NCBI GenBank assembly: GCA_021790035.1
Contig: JAJYIO010000213.1
Span: 1 to 5,504, forward strand
Origin: a bacterium
Lineage (GTDB): Bacteria > Cyanobacteriota > Sericytochromatia > S15B-MN24 > VGJW01
Reading direction: 5' to 3'
Length of the DNA: 5,504 bases
Shown here: one piece after another, positions 1 through 5,495 of the stretch
Numbering within the stretch: position 1 is the first letter of the stretch
Layout of the letters: the number at the start of each line of letters is the position of its first letter
The notes under the pieces: model-generated
Seen by the model: the letters and a program-made list of their open reading frames with translations, nothing else
Told to the model about the DNA's origin: nothing
Databases searched by the model: none
Position numbers and translations under genes: made by a program

Positions 1-2
1 TG

Positions 3-128
3 CCCAGTGGCGAATTCCGCTACCGGATTACCGACCGTGATGGCCGCGAAACGGTGCTGCCGCGCGGCGAGGTCTGGCATCTGCGTGGTCTTTCCTCGGA
101 TGGCCTGCTCGGCATGAGTCCGATCGCC
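3..128 (+). pseudogene. Fragment of HK97-type phage portal protein, cut at both ends
   Basis: The plus strand encodes an uninterrupted peptide from position 3 to about 128. It contains LPRGEVWHLRGLSSDGLLG followed by MSPIA. The pattern (L-P-x-x-x-V-x-H-x-R-G-x-S-x-D-G-L-x-G-x-S-P-I) is what I know from the central part of HK97-family portal proteins, the ring through which DNA enters tailed-phage heads. The 5' part lies outside the window. After Ile-Ala the expected helix of the family (usually L-A-R-E-x-I-G) is replaced by unrelated residues, because the sequence becomes the antisense of the HdrA-like gene. The frame stays open to about 365 only by chance. No other phage gene is visible. It is either the edge of a prophage joined by recombination or a misassembly. 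The family call is from memory of the motif. Confidence 0.72.
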
Positions 129-1582
129 AGGATGATGAGGTCGGCCGGCTCCTCCTTGATGCTGTGGGGAACTGGCTCAGGACGCCGCCGGCCGCTGGCA
201 TCGGGGGCGCCCAGGCGCATGTCTTGCCACCTGGCGGCGACCACCTGGCCGCCCTGGCCGACGAAGCCGGCCGGGGAGCGCAGCTCCTGGAGCTCGATGC
301 CCTCGGCCAGAGCGTCGGCGATCTCGGTCTTGTGGGCCGGCATTTCCAGCCGGGTGCGGCGATAGACCATGGACACCCGCGTCGCGCCCTGGCGCAGGGC
401 CACCCTGGCAGCGTCGATGGCGACGTTGCCGCCGCCCACGACCACGACCCGCTTTCCGGCCGCGATCGTGGATCGCTTGCCAGCGTGGGTTCCCGAAAGG
501 AAGTCCATGGCGTCCACGACGCCCGCCAGGTCTCGCCCCGGGACGTCGAGGCCCTGGCCTTCCATCGTTCCCACGGCGAGGAAGGTGGCTGCAAATCCTT
601 CCTTCTGGATCTCCTCGAGGGACCCGATGACCGTGCCGGTCCTGATCTCGACTCCGAGCGCCGTGACGTTCTTGATGTCCCGGTCGACGATCTCGCGCGG
701 GAGGCGGTAGGAAGGCAGTCCGTGCCGGAGCATCCCGCCGGGTTCCGCATCGGCCTCGAAGATGGTCACCGGGTAGCCCTTCTGCGCCAGGAAGTAGGCC
801 GCCGACAGTCCGGCGGGGCCCGAGCCGACGATGGCGATTCGATCTGACCGGAGCGCTTCAGGGATGCCGTACTCGGGCTCAAGGTGTTCGGAATAGTACC
901 GATCGACCATGAACCGCTTGATGCCGCGGATCGAGAGATTGCCCTCGAGATCGCCCCGCGTGCAAGCCCCCTCGCAGGGTGCGTAGCAGGCCCGGCTCAG
1001 GCTACCGGGAAGCGGAGCGTCTTCCATGTGGAGATGGAAGGCCTCGGCATACTTGCCCGCCCGTACCAGGGACACGTAGCCATGGGTCTGCACGCCTGCA
1101 GGGCAGGCATAGGAGCAGGGCGACGAGCCTTCCTTCGTGATGACGGCTTTCTTGGGCACGGCCTGCGGGAACGCGATGTGGATGGCCCGGTTGGCGGCGA
1201 GGCCGTAGTTGTAGTGGTCCGGAGTCGCGACGGTACACACGGTCTCGCACTTGGCACAACCCGTGCAGGCGGCGGGATCGACGAAGGTCGCCTTGCGGAC
1301 GAGCTTGGCCTTGAACGTGCCGTCGGGCTGCGGACGGATATCCTTGACCTCGCTGTTGACCTGGAGGTCGACCCGGGGATGGTTGCCGGTCGCCGACATC
1401 TTCGGCGCCGAGACGCAGCTGGCGCAGTCGAGAGTGGGAAACACCTTGGACAGGAGGATCATGCGACCTCCCACACTGGGTTTCTTCTCGACCATGAGCA
1501 CGTTGAAGCCCATGTCTCCCAGCGTGAGGCCGGACTCCATTCCGGCGATGCCGCCTCCGACCACCATTACGTCGTATTTCAT
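20..1582 (-). CDS. HdrA-like protein with GltD-like NAD(P)/FAD module, 3'-truncated
   Basis: Cytoplasmic iron-sulfur flavoprotein, probably moving electrons between NAD(P)H, ferredoxin and a disulfide or persulfide partner. Residues 1-120 resemble the HdrA start: an FAD-binding GGGIAGMESG (9-18), an E-K-K-x-x-x-G-G-R-M segment (32-41), Cys53/Cys56 in LDCASCVSAPKM, and one ferredoxin-like CxxCxxCxxxC (Cys106, 109, 112, 116). Residues 150-240 carry the GltD-type cysteines: Cys156 and Cys160 in PCSYACPAG, then Cys199, 203 and 207 in CYAPCEGAC. A second dinucleotide fold follows (VGSGPAGLSAAYFLA, 252-266, and PGGMLRHGLPSYRLP), then the NAD(P)-binding VVVVGGGNVAIDAARVAL (379-396). Homology ends near LIILAIGLMPS (residue about 492, position 107). 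The last 28 residues are antisense to a phage portal gene, so the true C-terminal part is missing. ATG at 1582 fits the fold start; the ribosome site (GAGAG) is weak. Symbol left blank because HdrA-type paralogues are many. Confidence 0.88.
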   Translation of the reverse strand: MKYDVMVVGGGIAGMESGLTLGDMGFNVLMVEKKPSVGGRMILLSKVFPTLDCASCVSAPKMSATGNHPRVDLQVNSEVKDIRPQPDGTFKAKLVRKATFVDPAACTGCAKCETVCTVATPDHYNYGLAANRAIHIAFPQAVPKKAVITKEGSSPCSYACPAGVQTHGYVSLVRAGKYAEAFHLHMEDAPLPGSLSRACYAPCEGACTRGDLEGNLSIRGIKRFMVDRYYSEHLEPEYGIPEALRSDRIAIVGSGPAGLSAAYFLAQKGYPVTIFEADAEPGGMLRHGLPSYRLPREIVDRDIKNVTALGVEIRTGTVIGSLEEIQKEGFAATFLAVGTMEGQGLDVPGRDLAGVVDAMDFLSGTHAGKRSTIAAGKRVVVVGGGNVAIDAARVALRQGATRVSMVYRRTRLEMPAHKTEIADALAEGIELQELRSPAGFVGQGGQVVAARWQDMRLGAPDASGRRRPEPVPHSIKEEPADLIILAIGLMPSRPSEERPRRCQTSPRGSTVSRPSRSVIR

Positions 1583-1673
1583 GGGTAACTCTCTGTCTTT
1601 GGATTCGCCCGCGCCATTGCCGGGCTTCGGGCCTCGATGTGTGAGTAGCTCTCGCGACGCGTAGCGACCATCT

Positions 1674-1727
1674 CCCCTGCCCGGCCGCGAACCCGGATGA
1701 CTGCAGAGGCCCGCGGACGGGCAGGGG
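1674..1727 (-). promoter_or_regulatory. Strong intercistronic hairpin between MvhD-like and HdrA-like genes
   Basis: CCCCTGCCCG (1674-1683) is perfectly complementary to CGGGCAGGGG (1718-1727). After a single G/A mismatch, CCGCG (1685-1689) pairs with CGCGG (1712-1716). This gives a 16-position, very G/C-rich stem around a 22-nt loop. It lies 11 bp past the MvhD-like stop codon on the transcribed (minus) strand, inside the 156-bp gap before the HdrA-like start. No T-run follows, so a simple intrinsic terminator is unlikely. A transcript-stabilising, processing or attenuating structure that lowers HdrA-like expression relative to the upstream genes is the best guess. Pairing is seen directly; function is inferred. 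Confidence 0.5.
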
Positions 1728-1738
1728 TTCGGCGATCG

Positions 1739-2128
1739 TCAAAGCTGCTGCAACAGGTCACCGAACTGCTTGAGGTTGTTGACGAAGGGTTCGGCGCAGA
1801 CCGAGCAGATCGCTCCCATGCGAATCCGACGCGGGTCTTCTCCGGCCTCTTTGAGCATGTCCTGGGCGTCTTTCACCAGACTCGCGGTCTTGTCGGTGCA
1901 GTCCGCCAGGAACGCGCAATCGCTGCCGTCAGCGGCGATGAAGACGCCGTCGAACCCCGACTTGATGGCGCGTACGATCCACTTCGGGTGAATCCCGCTC
2001 GAGCAGGGCAAACTGATCACGTTCACCGCCGTCGAGTAGGGCATGTGTGCGCTGCCCGCCAGATCGATGCCGGGATCCGAGATATTCTGCGTCGAGAAGA
2101 CCAGTATCCTGGGATCCGCTGCCGTCAC
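1739..2128 (-). CDS. MvhD-like iron-sulfur subunit (HdrA partner), variant cysteine set
   Basis: A 129-residue protein of the MvhD/FrhD family (hydrogenase delta subunit), small 2Fe-2S proteins that hand electrons to HdrA. Recognisable blocks are ILVFSTQN at the start, G-I-D-L-A-G (20-25), LPCSSGIHPKWIVRAIKSG (40-58), D-G-V-F-I-A-A-D-G-S-D-C (60-71) and E-D-P-R-R-I-R-M (97-104). It has five cysteines (42, 71, 77, 108, 111), but the N-terminal CxxC usual in the family is replaced by S-T-Q-N, and an ICSVC pair appears near the C-terminus. The start is GTG at 2128, one base after the TusA-like stop, with GAGGGAAG just upstream. The reading frame remains open further upstream, but that part lies antisense-free over tusA in another frame and is not family-like. 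Its place before an HdrA-like gene fits an electron-transfer partner role; no hydrogenase is in view. Confidence 0.82.
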   Translation of the reverse strand: MTAADPRILVFSTQNISDPGIDLAGSAHMPYSTAVNVISLPCSSGIHPKWIVRAIKSGFDGVFIAADGSDCAFLADCTDKTASLVKDAQDMLKEAGEDPRRIRMGAICSVCAEPFVNNLKQFGDLLQQL

Positions 2129-2129
2129 G

Positions 2130-2384
2130 CTACTTCCCTCGCCGTACGAAGACCCGCCAGTAGCCGGCCTCCTCGATGTTGCCCATGTAATCGTGGCCGA
2201 CCTTCTTGCACCACAGCGGAATATCCTCGAGCGTGCCGATGTCGGACGACGTGACTTCCAGGATGCTCTTGACCTTGACGCCAGGAATGGCGCGCTTGGC
2301 CTCGAGGAGTGGGCCAGGACAGGCCATTCCACGAGCGTCAACCGTCTTTTCTGGGCTAAGAGTGGACAAATCTACCGCTGGCAT
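2130..2384 (-). CDS. tusA: TusA-family sulfur carrier protein (copy A)
   Basis: An 84-residue cytoplasmic sulfur carrier that holds sulfur as a persulfide on a conserved cysteine and passes it between enzymes. The TusA signature is clear: V-D-A-R-G-M-A-C-P-G-P-L-L-E-A-K (residues 15-30) with active Cys22 in the CPxP motif, and D-I-P-L-W-C-K-K-V-G-H (54-64) with a second cysteine, Cys59, at the position where E. coli TusA also has one. ATG at 2384 is chosen because GGGAGGAAA lies at normal distance upstream and the length fits the family; an in-frame extension further upstream runs through the DsrE-like gene and is not real. It lies 34 bp after dsrE copy A and directly before the MvhD-like gene, so co-transcription and probably translational coupling are expected. 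DsrE and TusA partners exchange sulfur in known systems. The symbol denotes the family; the cellular role is more likely sulfur dissimilation than tRNA thiolation. Confidence 0.9.
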   Translation of the reverse strand: MPAVDLSTLSPEKTVDARGMACPGPLLEAKRAIPGVKVKSILEVTSSDIGTLEDIPLWCKKVGHDYMGNIEEAGYWRVFVRRGK

Positions 2385-2386
2385 TG

Positions 2387-2399
2387 AGGTTTCCTCCCT
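2387..2399 (-). promoter_or_regulatory. Ribosome binding site of tusA copy A
   Basis: On the minus strand AAGGGAGGAAACC precedes the ATG at 2384. The near-perfect Shine-Dalgarno core (GGGAGG) fixes the tusA start and rules out the longer in-frame extension. Confidence 0.7.
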
Positions 2400-2418
2400 T
2401 TGAAAGTCGTCATTGCCT

Positions 2419-2835
2419 CTAGATGAAGATGGTCTGGCCTTCCTCGGCCTTCGAGTAGTAAGTTGCGACTCCGCCAACGCTATCCACCACGGGCTCCAGG
2501 TCGTCCTTCTTGATGCCGAACATGTCCATCGTCTGGCTGCATGCCACGATGTCCAGGTTGCCGACCTCCTTCGCGCTCCGCAGCGTGCTGAGCCAGAGGG
2601 CACCCTTGTCGTCCCCCTTCAGTCCCTGACGCATCGCGTCGGCCACCGGGCTCAGATCCGGACTGATCGCCGAGTTGGTCTTCCAGTCGCCTCTCCGAAA
2701 CGCCAGGAGGCCGCCCATCGTGAGGAAGAGCAGCACCTCTTTTTCCATGACGGCCGCGCCCGAGGCGAGGGTCGCGGCGACCATCAGCTTGTCGACGCTC
2801 CCGTCGCTCAGGATGATCGAGATCTTTTCTGCCAT
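2419..2835 (-). CDS. DsrE-like peroxiredoxin-fold sulfurtransferase (copy A)
   Basis: A 138-residue soluble DsrE-superfamily protein (DsrE2/DsrE3-like rather than the DsrEFH hexamer subunit). Visible features are the beta-strand start ISIILSDGSVDKLM, the FLTMGGLLAFRRGDW segment (37-51), and IVACSQTMDMFGI (96-108) with the only cysteine, Cys99, in the C-x-x-T-M-D context typical of this group. Such proteins bind sulfur on that cysteine and pass it to or from TusA, as in the rhd-tusA-dsrE clusters of sulfur oxidisers. There is no signal peptide or membrane segment. ATG at 2835 has CAGGAG at good distance on the minus strand. It is the first gene of the minus-strand arm, followed after 34 bp by tusA copy A. 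By eye it is about half identical to copy B at 3690 and colinear over its whole length, so the two are paralogues. Confidence 0.9.
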   Translation of the reverse strand: MAEKISIILSDGSVDKLMVAATLASGAAVMEKEVLLFLTMGGLLAFRRGDWKTNSAISPDLSPVADAMRQGLKGDDKGALWLSTLRSAKEVGNLDIVACSQTMDMFGIKKDDLEPVVDSVGGVATYYSKAEEGQTIFI

Positions 2836-2953
2836 CGATGAACTCCTGTAACTCTGTCACGCGGAACTCACGGCGTCGGTTCCGTCGCTGACCCGGGCTG
2901 AGCTATGAATTTTCAGCCCTTGCACCGGCACGGCCGACCCCGGGAAAGCGAGT

Positions 2954-2981
2954 ATTGTCGCCATGCTTCGCATATGCGCAA
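2954..2981 (-). promoter_or_regulatory. Candidate promoter of the minus-strand operon
   Basis: On the minus strand TTGCGC (2976-2981) and GACAAT (2954-2959) are separated by 16 bp, giving 3/6 and 4/6 matches to sigma-70 boxes. They sit in the most A/T-rich patch upstream of dsrE copy A, about 120 bp before its start. The -35 element overlaps the palindrome at 2969-2978, as expected for a repressor site. Matches this loose occur by chance, so this is tentative. Confidence 0.25.
2969..2978. promoter_or_regulatory. 10-bp perfect palindrome, candidate operator
   Basis: CGCATATGCG is its own reverse complement. It lies in the A/T-rich patch upstream of the minus-strand operon and overlaps the candidate -35 box. 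Dimeric repressors (for example ArsR-type sulfur-responsive regulators known near sulfur-oxidation genes) bind sites of this sort, but no regulator gene is visible here. Confidence 0.3.
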
Positions 2982-2985
2982 TATT

Positions 2986-3005
2986 GATATCCATGCCAGG
3001 ATATC
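2986..3005. repeat. 7-bp inverted repeat with 6-bp spacer, candidate operator or hairpin
   Basis: GATATCC (2986-2992) and GGATATC (2999-3005) are perfect inverted copies separated by ATGCCA. The element lies 7 bp from the palindrome at 2969-2978, and the pair may form a two-site operator for the divergent operons. The symmetry is seen directly; any binding function is inferred. Confidence 0.4.
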
Positions 3006-3037
3006 TGGATCAGGGCGGCCGCCAGGCCATCCCGGAT

Positions 3038-3055
3038 CGCCAGGCCCGCCTGGCG
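3038..3055. repeat. G/C-rich hairpin in the intergenic region
   Basis: CGCCAGG (3038-3044) and CCTGGCG (3049-3055) form a 7-bp perfect stem around a 4-nt loop. No T-run follows on either strand, so it is not an intrinsic terminator. It may be part of an untranslated leader or a small RNA. Its left arm also belongs to a 9-bp direct repeat shared with 3020-3028. Confidence 0.35.
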
Positions 3056-3689
3056 CCGGCCCCGAGTGCCACCTGAAAACTGGCTCCAGTACGACCTTGT
3101 GCTCTTTCTGGCGCGCCGCAGGCCACCAAGATCATGGTCCGCGAAGCCGCATATCTCGTTCCCGGAAAGCTTTGTCCGAGGCATTGCTGGCTCCTGTCTT
3201 CGTAGTTACTGTATCTCGCAAGCTCTAAACTTCCCTCGGCAAAATATCCGTACCTCGATCGCCTCGCGCAGCGCTGCTCGGTATTTCGGAAGATGGCTTC
3301 GAGAAAGAGTCTTCGAGCCTGCGGCATCAAGCGCCGGGATTTCGCGTGGGCGCTCGTCGGCGTCGCGGCCACGCTGGCTCGGCACGCGCTCGCGGAGCTG
3401 CGCTGAAGAGCGACGCCTCGTGACAAGTCGCGTTTTGCCGCCGCAATTTACCCGGATGGGCTTAATAGATGGCGAAAGTGCTTGTTTCATAGTATCGAAA
3501 GTATCATAACCCGGGGATTGTTGTTCACTGAAGCGGCTATCTTGGAACAAGCACCGATCACTTCTGGCTGCTAACCGGCGGATCACCGTAGTAAGCGACG
3601 ATGGCAGCGTCCATCGAGACTGTTATTACGATATCGACGGAAGTGACGGACGTTTGTTTGGCACGCCGGTCTCGATAGGGAGTTGAATG

Positions 3690-4103
3690 ATGTCGAATAA
3701 GGTATCCATCGTGCTCTTTTCCGGCACCGTGGACAAGCTCATGGCAGGAGCGATCCTGGCGACGGGCGCCGCGGCAATGGGCAAGGATGTCAGCATATTT
3801 CTCACGATGTGGGGGGTGATGGCATTTCGTAAGGACGACTGGAAGACAAACGCCCGGATTAGCAAGGATTTTGAGGACCATGCGCCGGCAATGATGCACG
3901 CCATGGCCGAGAAGAAGGTGCCGAGCTGGCTCGATAACCTCAAGTCCGCGCAGGAAATTGGCAACGTCAAGATCGTGGCGTGCGGGATGACGATGGACCT
4001 CTTCGAGCTCAAGCTCGGGGATCTCGAGCCGATCGTCACGGACGTCGATGGAGTGGCCAGCTTCTGGAGCCAGGTCGAGGATGGGACGGCCTTGTTCCTG
4101 TAG
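3690..4103 (+). CDS. DsrE-like peroxiredoxin-fold sulfurtransferase (copy B)
   Basis: A 137-residue paralogue of the minus-strand DsrE-like protein, with the same blocks in the same order: VSIVLFSGTVDKLM, IFLTMWGVMAFRKDDWKTN, and IVACGMTMDLFEL with the only cysteine (residue 98) as probable persulfide site. Role expected: cytoplasmic sulfur relay with the adjacent TusA. Two ATG codons lie in tandem (3687 and 3690). I prefer 3690 because GGGAG (3678-3682) then has a 7-bp spacer and the N-terminus aligns exactly with copy A (MSNKVSI against MAEKISI); 3687 would add one Met. The middle part (about residues 60-85) is the most diverged between copies. First gene of the plus-strand arm, 90 bp before tusA copy B; that gap holds a small 5-bp hairpin (4134-4146) that is too weak to call a terminator. 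Confidence 0.9.
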   Translation: MSNKVSIVLFSGTVDKLMAGAILATGAAAMGKDVSIFLTMWGVMAFRKDDWKTNARISKDFEDHAPAMMHAMAEKKVPSWLDNLKSAQEIGNVKIVACGMTMDLFELKLGDLEPIVTDVDGVASFWSQVEDGTALFL

Positions 4104-4178
4104 GGTTCGTGGGGTGTTGGCGGTTGCCAGTTTGCCGGCAGCCGGCGTCCCTGAAATCGCGTACTGCCTTCGGGATTA

Positions 4179-4184
4179 AGGAGA
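4179..4184 (+). promoter_or_regulatory. Ribosome binding site of tusA copy B
   Basis: AAGGAG lies 9 bp before the ATG at 4194. It is a consensus Shine-Dalgarno sequence and supports that start as well as independent translation after the 90-bp gap. Confidence 0.7.
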
Positions 4185-4193
4185 ATTCAATCC

Positions 4194-4442
4194 ATGCCGG
4201 ATCTACAGAATCTCAGTATCACCACTGAATCGGATGCACGGGGCAGCTTTTGCCCGGGGCCGTTGATGGAGCTCATCCGGCTCGTCCGGGCCGGAGCCGT
4301 GGGAGACGTGCTGGCCGTGCTGTCCAGGGACGATGGCAGCAAGCGAGACATTCCAACCTGGGTGGCGAAGGCCGGCCACGAGTTCCTTGGAATGGAGCCC
4401 TTCGAAGATGCCACCCGCTTCATCGTCAGAAAGGCCAAGTAG
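4194..4442 (+). CDS. tusA: TusA-family sulfur carrier protein (copy B)
   Basis: An 82-residue TusA-like carrier. D-A-R-G-S-F-C-P-G-P-L-M-E-L (residues 14-27) contains the sulfur-binding Cys20 of the CPxP motif, and D-I-P-T-W-V-A-K-A-G-H-E-F-L-G (52-66) is the second family block. Unlike copy A and E. coli TusA it has Val where the second cysteine would be, so Cys20 is its only cysteine. It differs more from copy A than the two DsrE copies differ from each other. The start at 4194 has a consensus ribosome site. The stop is 3 bp before the ATG of the SQR-like gene, so the two are almost certainly co-translated. Expected role: shuttle persulfide sulfur between DsrE-like copy B and the flavoprotein or an enzyme outside the window. 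Confidence 0.88.
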   Translation: MPDLQNLSITTESDARGSFCPGPLMELIRLVRAGAVGDVLAVLSRDDGSKRDIPTWVAKAGHEFLGMEPFEDATRFIVRKAK

Positions 4443-4445
4443 GCC

Positions 4446-5495
4446 ATGACAAAGAAGATTGTCATCCTGGGCGGCGGGATGGGCGGAACGCTCACTGCCA
4501 ACCTGCTGTCCAGGCAATTCTCGCGCAAGGAAGCAGAGATCACGGTTATCAGCGCAAGTCCTCGGCATGTGTATCAGCCAGGATGGCTTTACATACCGTT
4601 TGGAAACGGTGATGTGACCGAGCTGGAGCGCCCGCTGGAGTCTCTGCTGCGCAAGGATGTCAAGTTGCGGATCGATCGGGTCTTGAGCCTCGATAGCGAT
4701 GCGCAGACGGTATCTCTGGCCAGCGGGAAGGTCATCGGCTACGATTATCTGGTCCTTGCGACCGGTTCCGTCGGCGCTCCCGAGATGGTTCCGGGATTGG
4801 TCGAGGCCGGGGATCACTTTTACTCCGAGGCCGCAGCCCTCGCGCTACGGACGAAGCTCGCAGACTTCGACGGCGGCAGGATACTCATCGGCGTCGCGGG
4901 ACTGCCCTACAAGTGTCCCGTTGCTCCGGTCGAGTTCACCTTCTTGCTCGAGGAACACCTTCGCAAGCGTGGTTTGCGAGACAGGACCGAGATCCGCTAC
5001 ACCTTCCCGATCAACGCGCCGTTCACCATCCCGACGGTCGCACCGATGGTGGAGGCCCGCATGCTCGAGCGCAAGATCGAGATCGAGACCTTCTTCAATC
5101 TGGAGAGCATCGATCCCGCCACCAAGGTGGCGACGAGCCTGGAGGGTAGCTCTTTTCCCTTCGACATCGCGGTATTCGTGCCACCCCACCTGGGTGCCGA
5201 TTTCCTGCGGGGCCATGCCCTGGCCGACAAGAGCGGCTGGGTGTCGGTCGATCGCGAGAGCCTCCAGGTCAAGGGTACGTCCAATGTCTGGGCCCTCGGA
5301 GACACCGTCAACCTGCCCATCAGCAAGGCGGGAAGCACGGCCCACTTCCAGGCCCCGACCATCGCGGCACAGATCGCGGGTGCCGTGCGCTCCCGTCAGG
5401 TCGCCGGAAAGCACGCCAGGTACGACGGGCACGTGATGTGCTTCCTGGAGGCCGGAGACAGCAAGGCGACCCTCCTCGATTTCAATTACTCATGA
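4446..5495 (+). CDS. Sulfide:quinone oxidoreductase-like FAD protein
   Basis: A 349-residue flavoprotein of the SQR/flavocytochrome c sulfide dehydrogenase family, which oxidises sulfide or persulfide sulfur and reduces quinone at the inner face of the membrane. Seen: FAD-binding VILGGGMGGTLTANLL (6-21), YDYLVLATGS (99-108), GLPYKCPVAPVEFTFLLEEHLRKRG (152-176) with Cys157 at the first redox-cysteine position, the second FAD motif N-V-W-A-L-G-D-T-V-N-L-P (280-291) running into SKAGSTAHFQ, and YDGHVMCFLEAG (326-337) with Cys332 at the C-terminal redox-cysteine position. These are its only cysteines, so a Cys157/Cys332 pair is likely. The protein stops at LLDFNYS, where relatives usually run some 30 or more residues further into a membrane-associated tail. 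Starts 3 bp after tusA copy B. Substrate could be sulfide or a sulfur-loaded carrier; the sequence does not decide. Confidence 0.85.
   Translation: MTKKIVILGGGMGGTLTANLLSRQFSRKEAEITVISASPRHVYQPGWLYIPFGNGDVTELERPLESLLRKDVKLRIDRVLSLDSDAQTVSLASGKVIGYDYLVLATGSVGAPEMVPGLVEAGDHFYSEAAALALRTKLADFDGGRILIGVAGLPYKCPVAPVEFTFLLEEHLRKRGLRDRTEIRYTFPINAPFTIPTVAPMVEARMLERKIEIETFFNLESIDPATKVATSLEGSSFPFDIAVFVPPHLGADFLRGHALADKSGWVSVDRESLQVKGTSNVWALGDTVNLPISKAGSTAHFQAPTIAAQIAGAVRSRQVAGKHARYDGHVMCFLEAGDSKATLLDFNYS

Larger units (their letters stand above)
2836..3689. other. Divergent intergenic region, about 850 bp, no recognisable gene
   Basis: Open frames of up to about 145 codons exist here on both strands. 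None shows a family motif, a convincing ribosome site or a sensible composition (long runs rich in Arg, Ser and Ala), so I regard them as chance frames of G/C-rich DNA. The region must hold the start signals of both arms. It includes the A/T-rich palindromic patch at 2951-3005, a G/C hairpin at 3038-3055 and a direct repeat CGCCAGGCC (3020-3028 and 3038-3046). An A/T-richer stretch lies at 3480-3510, where AGTATC occurs twice with a 9-bp period (3491 and 3500). A weak sigma-70-like pair, TTGTTT (3482-3487) and CATAAC (3505-3510) with 17-bp spacing, could serve the plus-strand arm. A degraded gene or an unannotated small RNA cannot be excluded. Confidence 0.6.

Noticed and set aside
164..1588. 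Long plus-strand open frames (about 230 codons each) opposite the HdrA-like gene
   Set aside because: They are antisense to a gene with clear FAD, iron-sulfur and NAD(P) motifs and show no motifs of their own.
2903..3586. Several overlapping open frames of 93-147 codons on both strands
   Set aside because: No family motif, no good ribosome site, Arg/Ser/Ala-rich composition and mutual overlap on both strands; consistent with chance frames in G/C-rich DNA.
3658..3674. TTGGCACG resembling a sigma-54 -24 box
   Set aside because: The -12 part reads TCTCG rather than TTGCA, lacking the essential GC, and the site would leave almost no space before the ribosome site.
3601..3678. 25-codon open frame ending just before the ribosome site of dsrE copy B, possible leader peptide
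   Set aside because: No ribosome binding site, no regulatory codon run and no attenuator-like structure seen.
4104..4193. Terminator between dsrE copy B and tusA copy B
   Set aside because: The only hairpin (4134-4146) has a 5-bp stem and no T-run; read-through is more likely.
5493..5495. TGA recoded as selenocysteine or read through
   Set aside because: Only three codons follow in the window, no stem-loop can be assessed and the family has no known selenocysteine here.
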